Source of the DNA: Bathymodiolus brooksi | Lineage: Eukaryota > Mollusca > Bivalvia > Mytilida > Modiolidae | Reading direction: 5' to 3' | Length of the DNA: 64,000 nucleotides | Assembly (NCBI GenBank): GCA_963680875.1 | Contig: OY804578.1 | Span: forward strand, 104,933,689 to 104,997,688 | Shown here: positions 32,640-45,107 of the stretch, one piece after another | How the letters are laid out: each line of letters begins with the position of its first letter | How positions within the stretch are numbered: the first letter of the stretch is position 1 | Program-made: the position numbers and the translations under genes | The notes under the pieces: generated by a model | What the model saw: the letters and a program-made list of their open reading frames with translations, nothing else | Databases searched by the model: none | Told to the model about the DNA's origin: nothing

Positions 32640-34372
32640 TTATTTCATTCTACATGAGTCTATGATATTGTATTTGGACCTGCATCTAACTATGGTATCA
32701 TATTTGGACCTACATCTACCTATGATATCGTATTTCGACCTGCATCTACCTATGATAACGTATTTGGACCTACATCTACCTATGATATCGTATTTGGACC
32801 TACATATACCTATGATATCGTATTTGGACCTACATATACCTATGATATCGTATTTGGATCTACAACTACCTATGATATCCTATTTGGACCTACATATACC
32901 TATGATATCATATTTGGACCTACATCTACCATTATATCGTATTTGGACCTACATCTACCTATGATATCGTATTTGGACCTACATATACCTATGATATCAT
33001 ATTTGGACCTACATCTACCTATGATATTGTATTTGGAACTACATATACCTATGATATCATATTTGGACCTACATCTACCTATGATATTGTATTTGGAACT
33101 ACATCTACCATTATTTCGTATTTGAACTTATTTCTACCTATGATATCGTATTTGGACCTATATCTACCTATGATATCATATTTAGACCTAGATATACCTA
33201 TGATATCATAATTAGACCTAGATATACCTATGATATCGTATTTGGACCTACATCTACCTATGATATTATATTTTGAACTACATTTACCATTATATCGTAT
33301 TTGAACTTATTTCTACCTATGATATCGTATTTGGACCTATATATACCTCTGATATCATATTTAGACTTAGATATACCTATTATATCGTATTTGGACCTAC
33401 ATCTACCTATGATATTGTATTTGGACCTACATCTACCTATGATATTGTATTTGGAACTACATTTACCATTATATCGTATTTGAACTTATTTCTACCTATG
33501 ATATCGTATTTGGACCTATATCTACCTCTGATATCATATTTAGACCTAGATATACCTATTATATCGTATTTGGACCTATATATACCTCTGATTTCATATT
33601 TAGACTTACATATACCTATTATATCGTATTTGGACCTACATCTACCTATGATATTGTATTTGGACCTACATCTACCTATGATATTGTATTTGGAACTACA
33701 TTTACCATTTTATCGTATTTGAACTTATTTCTACCTATGATATCGTATTTGGACCTATATCTACCTCTGATATCATATTTAGACCTAGATATACCTATTA
33801 TATCGTATTTGGACCTACATCTACCTATGATGTCGAAATTGGACCTATGTCTACCTATGATGTCGAAATTGGACCTACATCTACCTATGATATCGTATTT
33901 GGACCTGCATCAACCTATGATGTCGAAGTTGGACCTACATCTACCTATGATACCGTGTTTGGAACTACATCTACCATTATATCGTATTTGGACCTACATC
34001 TACCTATGATATTGATTGTACCTCAACTACATCTACCATTATATCCTATTTGGACCTGCATCTACCTATGATATCATATTTAGACCTACATCTACATATG
34101 ATGTCGAAGTTGGACCTACATCTACCTATGATATCGTATTTGGACCTACATCTGCCTATGATATTGTATTTGGAACTACATCTACCATTATATGGTATTT
34201 GGATCTACATGTACCTATGATATTGTATTTAGAACTACATCTACCATTATATCGTATTTGGACCTATATCTACCTATGATATAGTATTCGGACCTATATC
34301 TACCTATGATATCATATTTGGACCTACATCTACCTATGATATCGTATTTGGATCAACATTATATGATTAATT
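32640..34372. repeat. 30-bp minisatellite block 2a
   Basis: About 58 units by length; contains a near-duplicated sub-block of about 210-240 bp (around 33290-33480, 33480-33720 and 33720-33800). Confidence 0.85.
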
Positions 34373-34382
34373 ACTCCCTTAG

Positions 34383-34522
34383 AAGTCAATACCAGGATAT
34401 GAGGACCTCGAGACTTGGCACTCAAGGTGACTTGACCTGACATGACCAAGGCCAACGGCCGAGGTCAGGTCAGGTCACCGAGAGTGACAAGTCGAGAGGT
34501 CCTCATATCCTGGTATTGACTT
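34383..34522. repeat. Palindrome H8, copy 2
   Basis: As 30425-30563; left ATACCAGGATATGAGGACCT matches right AGGTCCTCATATCCTGGTAT exactly. Confidence 0.85.
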
Positions 34523-35249
34523 CTTATGTAGTAATCAATTGTCTTATTATACCGAATAGAACCGTTTAATACATATAGTTCTTAAATTCAATATTGCAGG
34601 TGAAAATGTATTATTCTTGCATATCCCTGGTCTACAAATCGCACAAATTAAAATTCTGCGAAATGTTGTTGACGACTTTGGAAAATTAACAACATGACGT
34701 CATATGAAGACTTTCGTTTAAAACGTAAAGATCAGGCGTCATATTGGCGTCGTGTAAGCTTCAATTTTAAAAAGATTTAACTAAAATAAGTTTACAAGGT
34801 AGGCATTTTATCTGTTTTTGTATATTATTGTAAATATGACATGTATAATTTCACGTTTTCAAGATGGTGGATCCTCGTAGTTACGGCTTGCAGATTGAAA
34901 AGTTCATCGAGTTATGAACGAATAAAAAAAAACAGGTGACAGTGTCCTCTTCCAATCAAAAGTCACGGAAACAATATACTTTAATTCTATAAGAAATATT
35001 GTTGAATATATTCAATGAAGTGCAATAATTGTATACTATTCCATATTTCAATCGAAACGGGATTAATCGGTCGCCATTTTAAATTTTTCAATCGGTCAAT
35101 ATCTACAGATCAGTGTAAGATAACGTGATAAATAATGACTTCTTCGGAAGATTTAGTGGTCATACCGTGGAAAATAAAATAAAATCACACGACAAAGCGT
35201 AACCAATAGAAAGCGAGTATATCCTTATTAATATTCATGAGGTATGATA
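34523..35249. repeat. Satellite spacer, unit 2
   Basis: Near-identical to 30564-31274, with a few substitutions and small indels. No gene is seen. Confidence 0.8.
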
Positions 35250-36090
35250 ACAACCTATGATATCGTACTTGGACCTACATCTACCTAAGATATCGTATTT
35301 GGACCTACATCTACCTATGATATCGTATATGGACCTACATCAAAATATGATAACGTATTTGGACCTATACCTACCTATGATACCGTATTTGGACCTATAT
35401 ATATCTATGATATCGTATTTGGAGCTACATCTACCTATGATATCGTATATGGACCTACATCTACCTATGATATCGTATATGGACCTACATCAACCTATGA
35501 TACCGTATTTGGACCTATATCTACCTATGATATCGTATTTGGACCTTCATCTACCTATGATACCGTAGTAGGACCTACATCTATGTATGATATCATATTT
35601 GGAACGACATTTACCTATCATATCGTAGTTGGACCTACATCTAGCTATGATGACATATTTGGACCTACATCTACCTATCATATCGTATTTGGACCTACAT
35701 CTACCTATGATATTGCATTAGGACCTACATCTATCTATGATATCGCTGTTGGACCTACATCTATTTATGATATCGCATTTGGACATGCATCTACCATTAT
35801 ATAGTATTTGGACCTGCATCTTCCTATGTTAACGTATTTGGAACTACATATACCTATGATATCGTAGTATGACCTACATATACCTATGATATCGTAGTAT
35901 GATCTACATCTACCTATGATATCGTAGTATGACCTACATCTACCTATGATATCGTAGTATGACCTACATCTAACTATGATATCGTAGTATGACCTACGTC
36001 TACCTATGATATCGTATTTAGACCTACATCTACCTATGATATCGTATTAGGACCTGCATCTACATTTGATATTATTATGTATCACATATT
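35250..36090. repeat. 30-bp minisatellite block 2b
   Basis: About 28 units by length; the right end again has runs of GATATCGTAGTATGACCTAC units. Confidence 0.85.
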
Positions 36091-36376
36091 TAAAGTAATA
36101 AGGACAATTTTTCCCATACGTAAACACCGAACTGCCACAGCAATATCAGCCCATGGGCAGATATCAGGGCAAATCTCTGATAACATGATATCAAGCCTCT
36201 TTATAAATAGAACAAAATGATATCAAGCCTCTTTATTAATAGAACAATGCATGCCTTTTTCCATTTCAGGACAGTTATCATCCCTCAACCGATATCAATC
36301 ACTCATAGTTTGGTGTGTGTGAAGTTAATGTTGTTCTTTTCAATTCAATGTTGAAATATGTAATAAATAGATTAAT

Positions 36377-36500
36377 GCATGCCTTTTTCCTTATAAGGAC
36401 TGTTATCATCCCTCGACCGATATCGACCCTCGAGTTAAAGCCCTCTGTGCGATATCGGTCTCTCGGGATGATAACAGTCCTAATATGGAAAAAGGGCATG
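36377..36500. repeat. Palindrome H7, copy 3
   Basis: Same arms as the other H7 copies. Confidence 0.8.
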
Positions 36501-36749
36501 AAGGTGTTTTACATGTACATCGCCGTCAAAGGATACAAACATGCCATTTAGCAAATATGATATGACCTATTGCACCATTTGGAACAATCCTTAAAGAAAT
36601 GTCCAGCACAAAAAAACTAAATGTTACTGTTTTATTTGTTTGATATATGTTCATTATTTGGAATAATAACATGTGTGAAATCCCATTGGCCACGTGTGTT
36701 GTTGTTTCTCATTATATGTCTCGCAGCTCACCCAGCTGTTATCTTCGGT

Positions 36750-38562
36750 GATATCATATCATATTTGAATCTACATCTACCTATGATATAGTATTTGGAT
36801 CTATATATACCTATGATATCATATTTCGACCTACATCTATCTGAGATGTTGAAGTTGAACCTACATCTACCTATGATGTCGACTTTGGACCTACATCTAC
36901 CTATGATGTCGACGTTGGACCTACATATACCTATGATATCGTATTTGGACCTATATCTACCTATAATATCGTATTTGTATCTTCATCTACCTATGATATC
37001 GTATTTGGGCCTACCTCTACATATGATGTCGAAGTTGGACCTGCATCTACCTATAATTTCGTATTTGGACCTATATCTACATAATATGATGTCGAAGTTG
37101 GAACTACCTCTACCTATGATATCGTATTTGGACCTATATCTACATCTGATATCGTGTTTGGAACTGCATATATCATTGTATCGTATTTGGACCTACATCT
37201 ACATATGATATCATATCTGGACCTACATCTACCTATTATGTCCAAGTTGGACCTACATCTACCTATGATATCTTATTTGGACCTACATCTACCTATGATA
37301 ACGTATTTGGACCTACATTTACCTATGATGTCGAAATTGGACCTGCATCTATCTATGATATCATCTTTGGACCTACATCTACCTGAGATGTTGAAGTTGG
37401 ACCTACATCTACCTATGATATCGTATTTGGACCTATATCTACCCATGATATCGTATGTTTACCTACATCTACCTATGATATCGTATTTGGACCTATATCT
37501 ACCTATGATATCGTATTTTTACCTACATCTACCTATGATATCGTATTTGGACCTATATCTACCTATGATATCGTATTTGGACCTATATATACCTATGATA
37601 ACGTATTTGGACCTACATCTACCTATGATGTCGAAGTTGGACCTACATCTACATATGATGTCGACGTTGGACCTACATCTACCTATGATATCGTATTTGG
37701 ACCTATATATACCTATGATAACGTATTTGGACCTACATCTACCTATGGTGTCGAAGTTGGACCTGCATCTACCTATGATTTCGTATTTTGACCTATATCT
37801 ACATAATATGATGTCGAAGTTGGAACTACATCTACCTATGATATCGTATTTGGACCTATATCTACATCTGATATCGTGTTTGGAACTACATATACCATTG
37901 TATCGTATTTGGACCTACATCTACATATGATATCATATCTGGACCTACATCTACCTATTATGTCCAAGTTGGACCTACATCTACCTATGATATCGTATTT
38001 GGACCTACATCTACCCATGATAACGTATTTGGACCTACATCTATCTATGATGTCGAAATTGGACATGCATCTACCAATGATATCGTATTTGGACCTACAT
38101 CAACCTATGATGTCAAAGTTGGACCTGCATCTACCTATGATATCCTATTTGGACCTACATCAACATATGCTGTCGAAGTTGGACCTACATGTACCTATGA
38201 TATCGTGTTTCGAACTACATCTACCATTATATCGTATTTGGACCTGCATCTACCTATGCTATTGATTGTACTTGAACTACATCTACCATTATATCCTATT
38301 TGGACCTACATCTACTTATGATATCATATTTAGACCTACATCTACATATGATGTCGAAGTTGGACCTACATCTACTGATGATATTGTATTTGGAACTACA
38401 TCTACCATTATATGGTATTTGGATCTACATCTACCTATGATATTGTATTTAGAACTACACCTACTATTATATCGTATTTGGACCTATATCTACCTACGAT
38501 ATCGGATTCGGACCTATATCTACCTATGATATCGTATTTGGATCAACATTATACAATTAATT
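36750..38562. repeat. 30-bp minisatellite block 3a
   Basis: About 60 units by length; rich in the GATGTCGAAGTTGGACC variant. Confidence 0.85.
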
Positions 38563-38572
38563 ACTCCCTAAG

Positions 38573-38712
38573 AAGTCAATACCAGGATATGAGGACCTAG
38601 AGACTTGGCATTCAAGGTGACCTGATCTGACTTGACCAAGGACAATGGCCGAGGTCAGGTCAGGTCACCGAGAGTGACAAGTCGAGAGGTCCTCATATCC
38701 TGGTATTGACTT
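38573..38712. repeat. Palindrome H8, copy 3
   Basis: As the other H8 copies; immediately followed by a minisatellite without the 0.7-kb spacer. Confidence 0.85.
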
Positions 38713-38734
38713 ATTATGTAGTAATCAATTGCCT

Positions 38735-40350
38735 TATTATATTTGGACCTACATATATCTATGATATCGTATTTGGACCTACATCTACCATTATATCGTA
38801 GTTGGACCTACATCTACCTATGATGTCGTATTTGGACCTGCATATACCATTATATCGTGTTTGGATCTACATATTCCTATGATATCGTAGTTGGACCTGC
38901 ATCTACCATTATATCGTATTTGGATCTACATATTCCTATGATATCGTAGTTGGACCTGCATCTACCATTATATCGTATTTGGACCTACATATACCTATGA
39001 TATCGTATATGGACCTACATATATCTATGATATCGTATTTGGAAGTACATTTACCTATGATATCGTAGTTGGACCTACATCTACCTACGATATCGTATTT
39101 GGACCTACATCTACCTATGATATCGTAGTTGGACCTGCATCTACCATTATATCGTATTTGGACCTACATCTATCCATGATATCCTATTTGGACCTACATA
39201 TATCTATGATATCGTATTTGGACCTGCATCTACCATTATATCGTATTTGGACCTACATCTACCTATGATATCCTATTTGGACTTACATATATCTATGATA
39301 TCGTATTTGGACCTGCATCTACCATTATCTCGTGTTTGGATCCACATATTCCTATGATATCGTAGTTGGACCTACATCTACCATTATATCGTATTTGGAC
39401 CTACATCTAACTGTGTTATCGTAGCTGGACCAACATCTACCTATGATATCGTATTTGGACTTGCATCTACCTATGACATCGTATCTGGACCTACATCTAC
39501 CTATCATATCGTATTTGAACCTACATCTACCTATGATATCGTAGTTGGATCTACATCTACCATTATATCGTAGTTGGATCTACATCTACCTATGATATCA
39601 TATTTGGAACTGCATCTACCTATGATATCGTATTTGAACCTACATCTACCTATGATATCGTATTTGGAACTGCATCTATCTATGATATCATATTTGAACC
39701 TACATCTACCTATGATATCGTATTTGAACCTACATATACCTATGATATCATATTTGGAACTGCATCTACCTATGATATCGTATTTGAACCTACATATACC
39801 TATGATATCATATTTGGACCTACATCTACCTATGATATCGTATTTGAACCTACATCTACCTATGATATCGTAGTTGGATCTACATCTACCTATGATATCA
39901 TATTTGGAACTACATCTACCTATGATATCGTATTTGAACCTACATCTACCATTATATCGTAGTTGGATCTACATCTACCTATGATATCATATTTGGAACT
40001 GCATCTACCTATGATATCGTATTTGAACCTACATCTACCTATGATATCGTATTTGGACCTACATCTACCTATGATATCGTAATTGGAACTACATCTACCA
40101 TTATGTCGTATTTGAACCTACATCTACCTATGATATCGTAGTTGGATCTACATCTACCATTATATCGTAGTTGGATCTACATCTACCTATGATATCATAT
40201 TTGGATCTACATCTACCTATGATATCGTATTTGAACCTACATCTACCTATGATATCGTAATTGGAACTACATCTACCATTATGTCGTATTTGGACCTACA
40301 TCTACCTATGATATCGTATTTGGACCTGCATCTACCTATGACATTATTAT
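38735..40350. repeat. 30-bp minisatellite block 3b
   Basis: About 54 units by length, with alternating sub-types (GTAGTTGGATC, GTATTTGAACC, ATATTTGGAAC) in longer-range order. It ends at a degenerate SINE-B. Confidence 0.85.
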
Positions 40351-40361
40351 ATATCACAGCT

Positions 40362-40650
40362 TCGTGAGTTAGATACCCACCTCCTTATAAATGTTTCATC
40401 GAAGCAACCTTATGTGAAAAAGTTTGTCAGTGACCTGCGCCAGGTCGGTAGCTTACCCTGGTTTCCTTGAACTATAACATAGACCGAAAAGATATAACTA
40501 AAATTTGTTGACAGTCACCTTAGACATCTATTACTTAAAATTTAATACAACAATTCATTAAAGGGACACATATCATGCACTGTTATCGGTACACGCCACG
40601 ATATAGCTGAAATACTGCTGAAGTTGGCGTTATGCACAAATCAATCAATC
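40362..40650 (+). mobile_element. SINE-B remnant
   Basis: Degenerate head TTCGTGAGTTAGATACCCAC, then AAGTTTGTCAGTGACCTGCG. A clear tail follows at 40590-40645: CGCCACGATATAGCTGAAAT, then GTTGGCGTTATGCAC and ATCAATCAATCAACC. About 100 bp of unrelated sequence interrupts it. Confidence 0.55.
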
Positions 40651-41164
40651 AACCAATCAATCAAACAATTAATCAATCATCATCAATAATTACCTTTTAT
40701 TGATGGTTGGACAACATGCTCTTTGTAGAGAGCATGTATATCTAATGGAAAAGTAGTTTTCGTCATTAGATTAGATTAAACATATTTTAGTGCTAAGCAT
40801 TTAACAATTGGATTGTCGTCATCAGTAACCAAATACCAGACTGCAAGGGTGTTGACCATCAGCAGTGAGTGCAGGACTGCATGGTGGTATTAATCTTAGA
40901 GGCATCAACTATGTAAATTGAAGGCTTAAAACATTTTTGTCCTGGATACATCGTATCCCACGCATGTTTTCGTTCAATTCATGTACATATAATTGGGCTC
41001 ATGGATCCCTATATTAGAACGGAACAGGAAATATCAACAACCTATAATATTATCCTAGTGCATTTATTGTGTGTAATTTTCCATTTTTACAGACAATGCA
41101 AGTACAGAGAGTACAATACACTTACACAACAAAACGTTACACACACTATTTTGAGAGGGTTAGC
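40651..41164. other. Intergenic, no gene seen
   Basis: Short inverted words around 40715-40735 (CATGCTCTTTGTAGAGAGCATG). Nothing else is recognised. Confidence 0.5.
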
Positions 41165-41303
41165 GTTATGGTGATTAACGCCACTTTCAACTTTATTTCA
41201 GCTATATTATGGCGGTCAGTTTTATTGGTGGAGGAAACCGGTGTACGAGGAGAAAACTACCGTCCTGTCGCAAGTCACTGACAAACTTTATTACATAATG
41301 TTG
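41165..41303 (-). mobile_element. SINE-B fragment, inverted
   Basis: The plus strand reads GTTATGGTGATTAACGCCAC to CAAACTTTATTACATAATGT; the tRNA-like head is lost. Confidence 0.75.
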
Positions 41304-41374
41304 AATCACGCTATATTGACATTTTTACGATCTGAATATATATATATTTATGCATTGATGCAGATATATTCCAA

Positions 41375-41535
41375 TTACATACATAGTGTGGTGGTACAAC
41401 ACTTTGTATCAGGTCGAGCCTGTTGTGTGAACCAGTATCACTACGAATCACGATAGCGACGAGTTGTGACACAGTTAGTTCACGCAACAGGCAAGACCTG
41501 ATATAAAGTATTGTACCAACACACTATGTATGTAA
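41375..41535. repeat. Hairpin element, arms of about 60 bp
   Basis: Ends TTACATACATAGTGTG and CACACTATGTATGTAA are exact complements. Inner arms TATCAGGTC(GA)GCCTGTTG pair with CAACAGGC(AA)GACCTGATA. Probably a foldback MITE. Confidence 0.8.
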
Positions 41536-42089
41536 TAAGTTTATCTCACATTTCAATAAAAACGAATTTTAATCAAATGACAAGGGTTGAAATAAAATGT
41601 GTACAATACTCTGAGGAAGACTATGTTTTGTGCATGACGTCATTATTTTCCCGTTCATTCACCAATGTCGGGTTACTGTATTTTGTCTCACATTCCAATG
41701 GTATGACGTCATGTCAAAGTAGTTCGGCAGAACATTTTCTGTTACTCCTTATTTTCTGGAAATAGAAGTATTCCTTTTTTTTTTTTGATTTATCTATTTA
41801 TTTATTTTTATTCTATTTAATTGTTTTGCTTACTATTGCATTATTCATAAATAACCCCTTTAAAAAAGAGCGTCTAAGCTTTTAACCGAAGTGTTTCTTT
41901 TCCTGAGACACGATCCAAATGAAGCATAATATGCCTGTCCAATTTGTGTTTCTTTCAAATCCCAGAATGCAGTCGAATGGTCACATCCCGAATAAAGTAA
42001 AGTATGCACGTTACCTATTTTCATGAAAAGTTTTACATAATCTAACAAAGGCAATTTCTTTCGCATCATTGCTTTTTTTAGTTTGGTTC
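41536..42089. other. Intergenic, no gene seen
   Basis: A CATTCCAATG...ATGACGTCAT region near 41690 and a T-rich tract near 41775. No gene is recognised. Confidence 0.5.
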
Positions 42090-42243
42090 TATGGTGTTTA
42101 ACGCCACTTTCAACAATATTTCAGTCATATCGTGGCGGCCAGTTTTATTGGTGGAGGACCCGAGAAAGCCATCGACCTTACCGCAAGTCACTGACAGACT
42201 TTATCCCATAAAGTTGTACACCTTGCGGTTTTCGAACTCGATG
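42090..42243 (-). mobile_element. SINE-B fragment, inverted
   Basis: The plus strand reads ATGGTGTTTAACGCCACTTT through GGTGGAGGACCCGAGAAAGCC to TTGTACACC, split here where the copy diverges. Confidence 0.7.
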
Positions 42244-42374
42244 TTTATGACTTGTATTGACTTTGATTATCACCAAAATCAATGACAGTATACCTTTAAA
42301 TTTATTATATTAGTTGCATTTCGTTGATATATTTCTTCAATTTTGCCATTTTATATTTTCCACACGTTGATATA

Positions 42375-42450
42375 TACAATATTGGTCTGTTGACGGTAAA
42401 TATAGAATTCATTTGACGAGGCTGAGAAACGGGGTGAAAGACGAGCTTTT
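42375..42450. repeat. Repeat A remnant
   Basis: Contains TGTTGACGGTAAATATAGAA, TTCATTTGACGAGGCTGAG and GACGAGCTTTT, like the start of repeat A at 1546-1620. Confidence 0.45.
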
Positions 42451-42910
42451 AAAATTAATCATTTGATAACGCCAAACCGAAGGGCCAAACAAATACACAA
42501 ATCAAATGATTATTTACACAAGTTAAAAAATCTAAGTTTTTACATTGGCAACTGAAGCCATGGTTCAAAGTACTAATAGTCTAAATGTGATCTATTAAAA
42601 TACAAAGCCCCGCAAATAATGTGTTGTCAACCATATATACCATTTATAGTAAAATAAGCAACAAACACAAAATGTATTATGCTAATCTTATACAGCATTA
42701 ACACATAAACACAAATAATAAGTCAAATTCATACAAAATTCGTTACATCCACGTGTAAACAAATTAACACATCCATGATCCATGTTGTATTTACAACCTA
42801 TTACATACATATAAATACTGACCAAACTCAAATCCAGGTCCTACTACGAGTGAATAAGTCTAGAAAAACCTTCACCCAAAAGCAAACTGATGAGACACAA
42901 GTCCTCAGAA

Positions 42911-43438
42911 TTAGCTATGTGCAAGAACCTGAACAAGAAAATTTGTCAATTTTATATTACCCTTGTGATTTGGATGAAGACCACACAAAGGAGAAAATAA
43001 TTCAAAAATTGGTTGACCATATTTAACGAACGGCTTGTAGGTAGCTATGAAATCAGCACCTCTGTGCAAACGCAGATTTCGAAGTAAACTATTCACTGCA
43101 ACGACAAATATTTTCGTTTGATTAAAATCCACAGGTATTGGTAAAATGGCAGATAAAATTATCTTGGCATTCCTTTTTGCTAAACATGTCACATCTGTGA
43201 CCAACTGGTTATAATTATTTTCAAAATCCCTTAAATTATAATTCCATATATTGTTAGTTCCAACATGTATGATAATAATATCAAAATGCAACTTAATTAT
43301 GCCCCTGTTAATTAAATTTATGACATCTATTATACCAACACCTGGAAATGCTTGCAAAGTACATTTCTTTAAATATATATGCTTGCCAATAGAATCTGTT
43401 ATTAAAGTTGCTGTCTTTGTATCTGAAATTAAAAGAAA
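42911..43438 (-). pseudogene. SGNH/GDSL hydrolase domain of YR retrotransposon
   Basis: The open frame of about 175 codons carries the SGNH blocks in order. Block I is LITDSIGKHI (nucleophile Ser). The block with Gly/Asn is IIIHVGTNNIWNY. The last block is SPLCGLHPNHKGN, where His is kept but the usual Asp three residues before it appears as Cys. Such hydrolases occur in Ngaro-type elements, where their role is unknown. It lies in the same frame as the upstream recombinase, separated by TAG codons. A splice-acceptor-like TTCTTTTAATTTCAG precedes the first block (AG at 43423-43424), so it may be expressed by splicing. Confidence 0.75.
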
Positions 43439-43447
43439 CTATACGTT

Positions 43448-44404
43448 CTAACGTTCTTGACAAATAACAATTTTTTTAATTTTATTAGCAACTTTTAGTC
43501 TGTCCGACAAATCATTAACAATATATTTCTTGTATGCATCACTTTTCCAATCTCCCATAAGTTGGATCATATTGGAGGGAATACCGGCATTTGCCAAAAG
43601 AGTGGCCCCACCCCGTCTGAAACTATGACTAGAAAACAAAAGTGGATTAAGTCCAATCAATGAAATTAATTGTTTTAACTTATTCTGAAATTGATTATAT
43701 GCTAAAGGTATTAATTTACCCCTTGATTCAATCAAAAAAGCAGGACTCTCCGTGGAAGCCGGAATAAATTCACACATACGTTTATACGCCGACACCGGAC
43801 AAAATTTGGAAGAAGGAATAGCAACTAAAGGTATATACAAAACCCGGTCTCCAAACTGGATTGTTTTAGTCCACTTAAATCTAACTAATAGATAAGATTT
43901 TTGAATTATTATATCTTTCCTACAAAGTTGTTTAGTATTATCAAACTTACGAGAAGATATCGGCACTAAATTTGATTTTTTAGATAAAAGAAAAAATGCA
44001 AATAAAAATAAACACCAAAATGTCACATCTTCCGATTTTTTTTAATTTAAATACTTATGGATTTTCTCCAAAATCTCTAACGTAATAGGCAAAGCTTGTT
44101 TTGGCAAATGCTGTAATACACGACTTAAACCCCTAAGTGTAAGTTTCAATTCAAAGGAAGAAAACTTGTTAATTTCCATACCTTGCAACAAAAATAAAAT
44201 TCGAACACCGTTTAAATAATTTTTAATACTACAAACCGATTTAAATGATCTGCTCAAAAACTGACAATAGCAACACAATACATTAATAGAAATTTTGAAA
44301 GGATGCAATTGGTAATATGCACAAAATAAGAGATAAGCTTTCCATTGAATTGATAAATTTGAAATCGTACCTTTCGCGAAAGCCACTTTTCTAGATTGTA
44401 ACAT
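43448..44404 (-). pseudogene. Tyrosine recombinase of YR retrotransposon, one internal stop
   Basis: The N-terminal half (44404-44045) has the helical core-binding domain, for example AYLLFCAYYQLHPFKI and LTLRGLSRVLQHLPKQALPI. TAA at 44042-44044 interrupts the frame. The same frame then continues with the catalytic half: FAFFLLSKKSNLVPIS, HSFRRGGATLLANAGIP, LMGDWKSDAYKKYI. H-x-x-R, the GDW box and the Tyr are present. The first catalytic Arg, usually in an LRKSNL-type word, seems to be Lys here. The enzyme would integrate a circular DNA copy; this one looks inactive. It follows the RNase H frame after a 40-base gap with another acceptor-like TTTAATGTTTCAG. Confidence 0.8.
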
Positions 44405-44444
44405 CTCATCATGAAGAACTTTTAAATTAGAAACTTCTGAAACA

Positions 44445-45107
44445 TTAAATTACCATACATAACTGAACAAACAAACATAATTCATCTGAAACGAAATCTT
44501 CAATCACTTCTAAATCAGAGGTTAATTGTTTAAAATCTCTCCGAAATTTGTCATGTAAATCCCATCGGGACAACGTATCTGCGATTCTATTATCGCAGCC
44601 TGAAATATGTTGACTTTTGATATCGAAGTTATTTAAAGCGGCAATATAGCATATTTCCCTTAAACAACTTTGTAAAAAAGAATTCCTAGATGCTCCAGTG
44701 TTCAACACCCTAACTGATACCATATTGTCACAGTTTATTACAACCTTTTTATTAACAAGCATAAGACCCCACAACTTTAAGGCTACTACTATTGTCAACA
44801 TTTCACATAAATTAATATTTAAATTCTGGTCCAATAAAAAATTGGGAAAAGAGGAGTGGAAATACCTGCCATTCATCCACCCTCCACATCCTAGCAAACA
44901 TGCATCTACTGATAATATTTCATCTGGACTTGAAAATTCCTCGGACAACATTATGGAAACCCCGTTATACAATGGCAAAAATGTATTCCACCACAACAAA
45001 TCTAGCTTCAGATCTAGAGGAATGCAAAACGAACCTTTATCCGATATCTCTCTAAGCCAGTTCAATAAACGAGAAATAAAAATTCTACCCGGTTTTTCGG
45101 AAACCAA
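44445..45107 (-). pseudogene. RNase H part of YR-retrotransposon polymerase (5' truncated)
   Basis: It starts inside the RT connection region (ISRLLNWLREISDKGSFCIP), then DLLWWNTFLPLYNG, then the RNase H domain with ILSVDACLLGCGGWMNG (first Asp), INLCEMLTIVVALKLWG (Glu), VINCDNMVSVRVLN (Asp) and HISGCDNRIADTLSRW (Asp). The active-site residues look intact. The first 60-80 codons are nearly identical to the end of the plus-strand RT frame at 47056-47320. The frame begins artificially where the element is broken. Confidence 0.8.

Larger units (their letters stand above)
27748..40350. repeat. Higher-order satellite, three units of about 4.0-4.4 kb
   Basis: Units start at AGTTTGGTGTGTGTAAAG-like sequence near 27748, 32189 and 36306. 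Unit order: lead-in with palindrome H7, 30-bp minisatellite block, palindrome H8, about 0.7 kb unique-looking spacer, second minisatellite block. The third unit lacks the spacer. The minisatellite core is CTACCTATGATATCGTATTT followed by GGACCTACAT. From block lengths I estimate about 300 units in all. Sub-variants include GATGTCGAAGTTGG and a 29-bp form with CTACCATTATATCG. No gene is supported inside. Confidence 0.9.
42451..45107 (-). mobile_element. YR retrotransposon, 5'-truncated 3' part (Ngaro/DIRS type)
   Basis: In minus-strand order: RNase H part of the polymerase, tyrosine recombinase, SGNH hydrolase, then a terminal segment (42470-42620). The complement of that segment recurs at 47321-47470. 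Recombinase plus SGNH hydrolase without a methyltransferase suggests the Ngaro group. The polymerase is cut at about 45093, where sequence also present at 48239-48345 is joined to it. The element has no RT of its own and its frames contain stops, so it is dead. Confidence 0.8.

Noticed and set aside
28123..39873. Many open frames of 60-278 codons in the 30-bp array
   Set aside because: They follow from a stop-free unit that is a multiple of three. Several frames and both strands are open at once, with no start context, domain or splice support.
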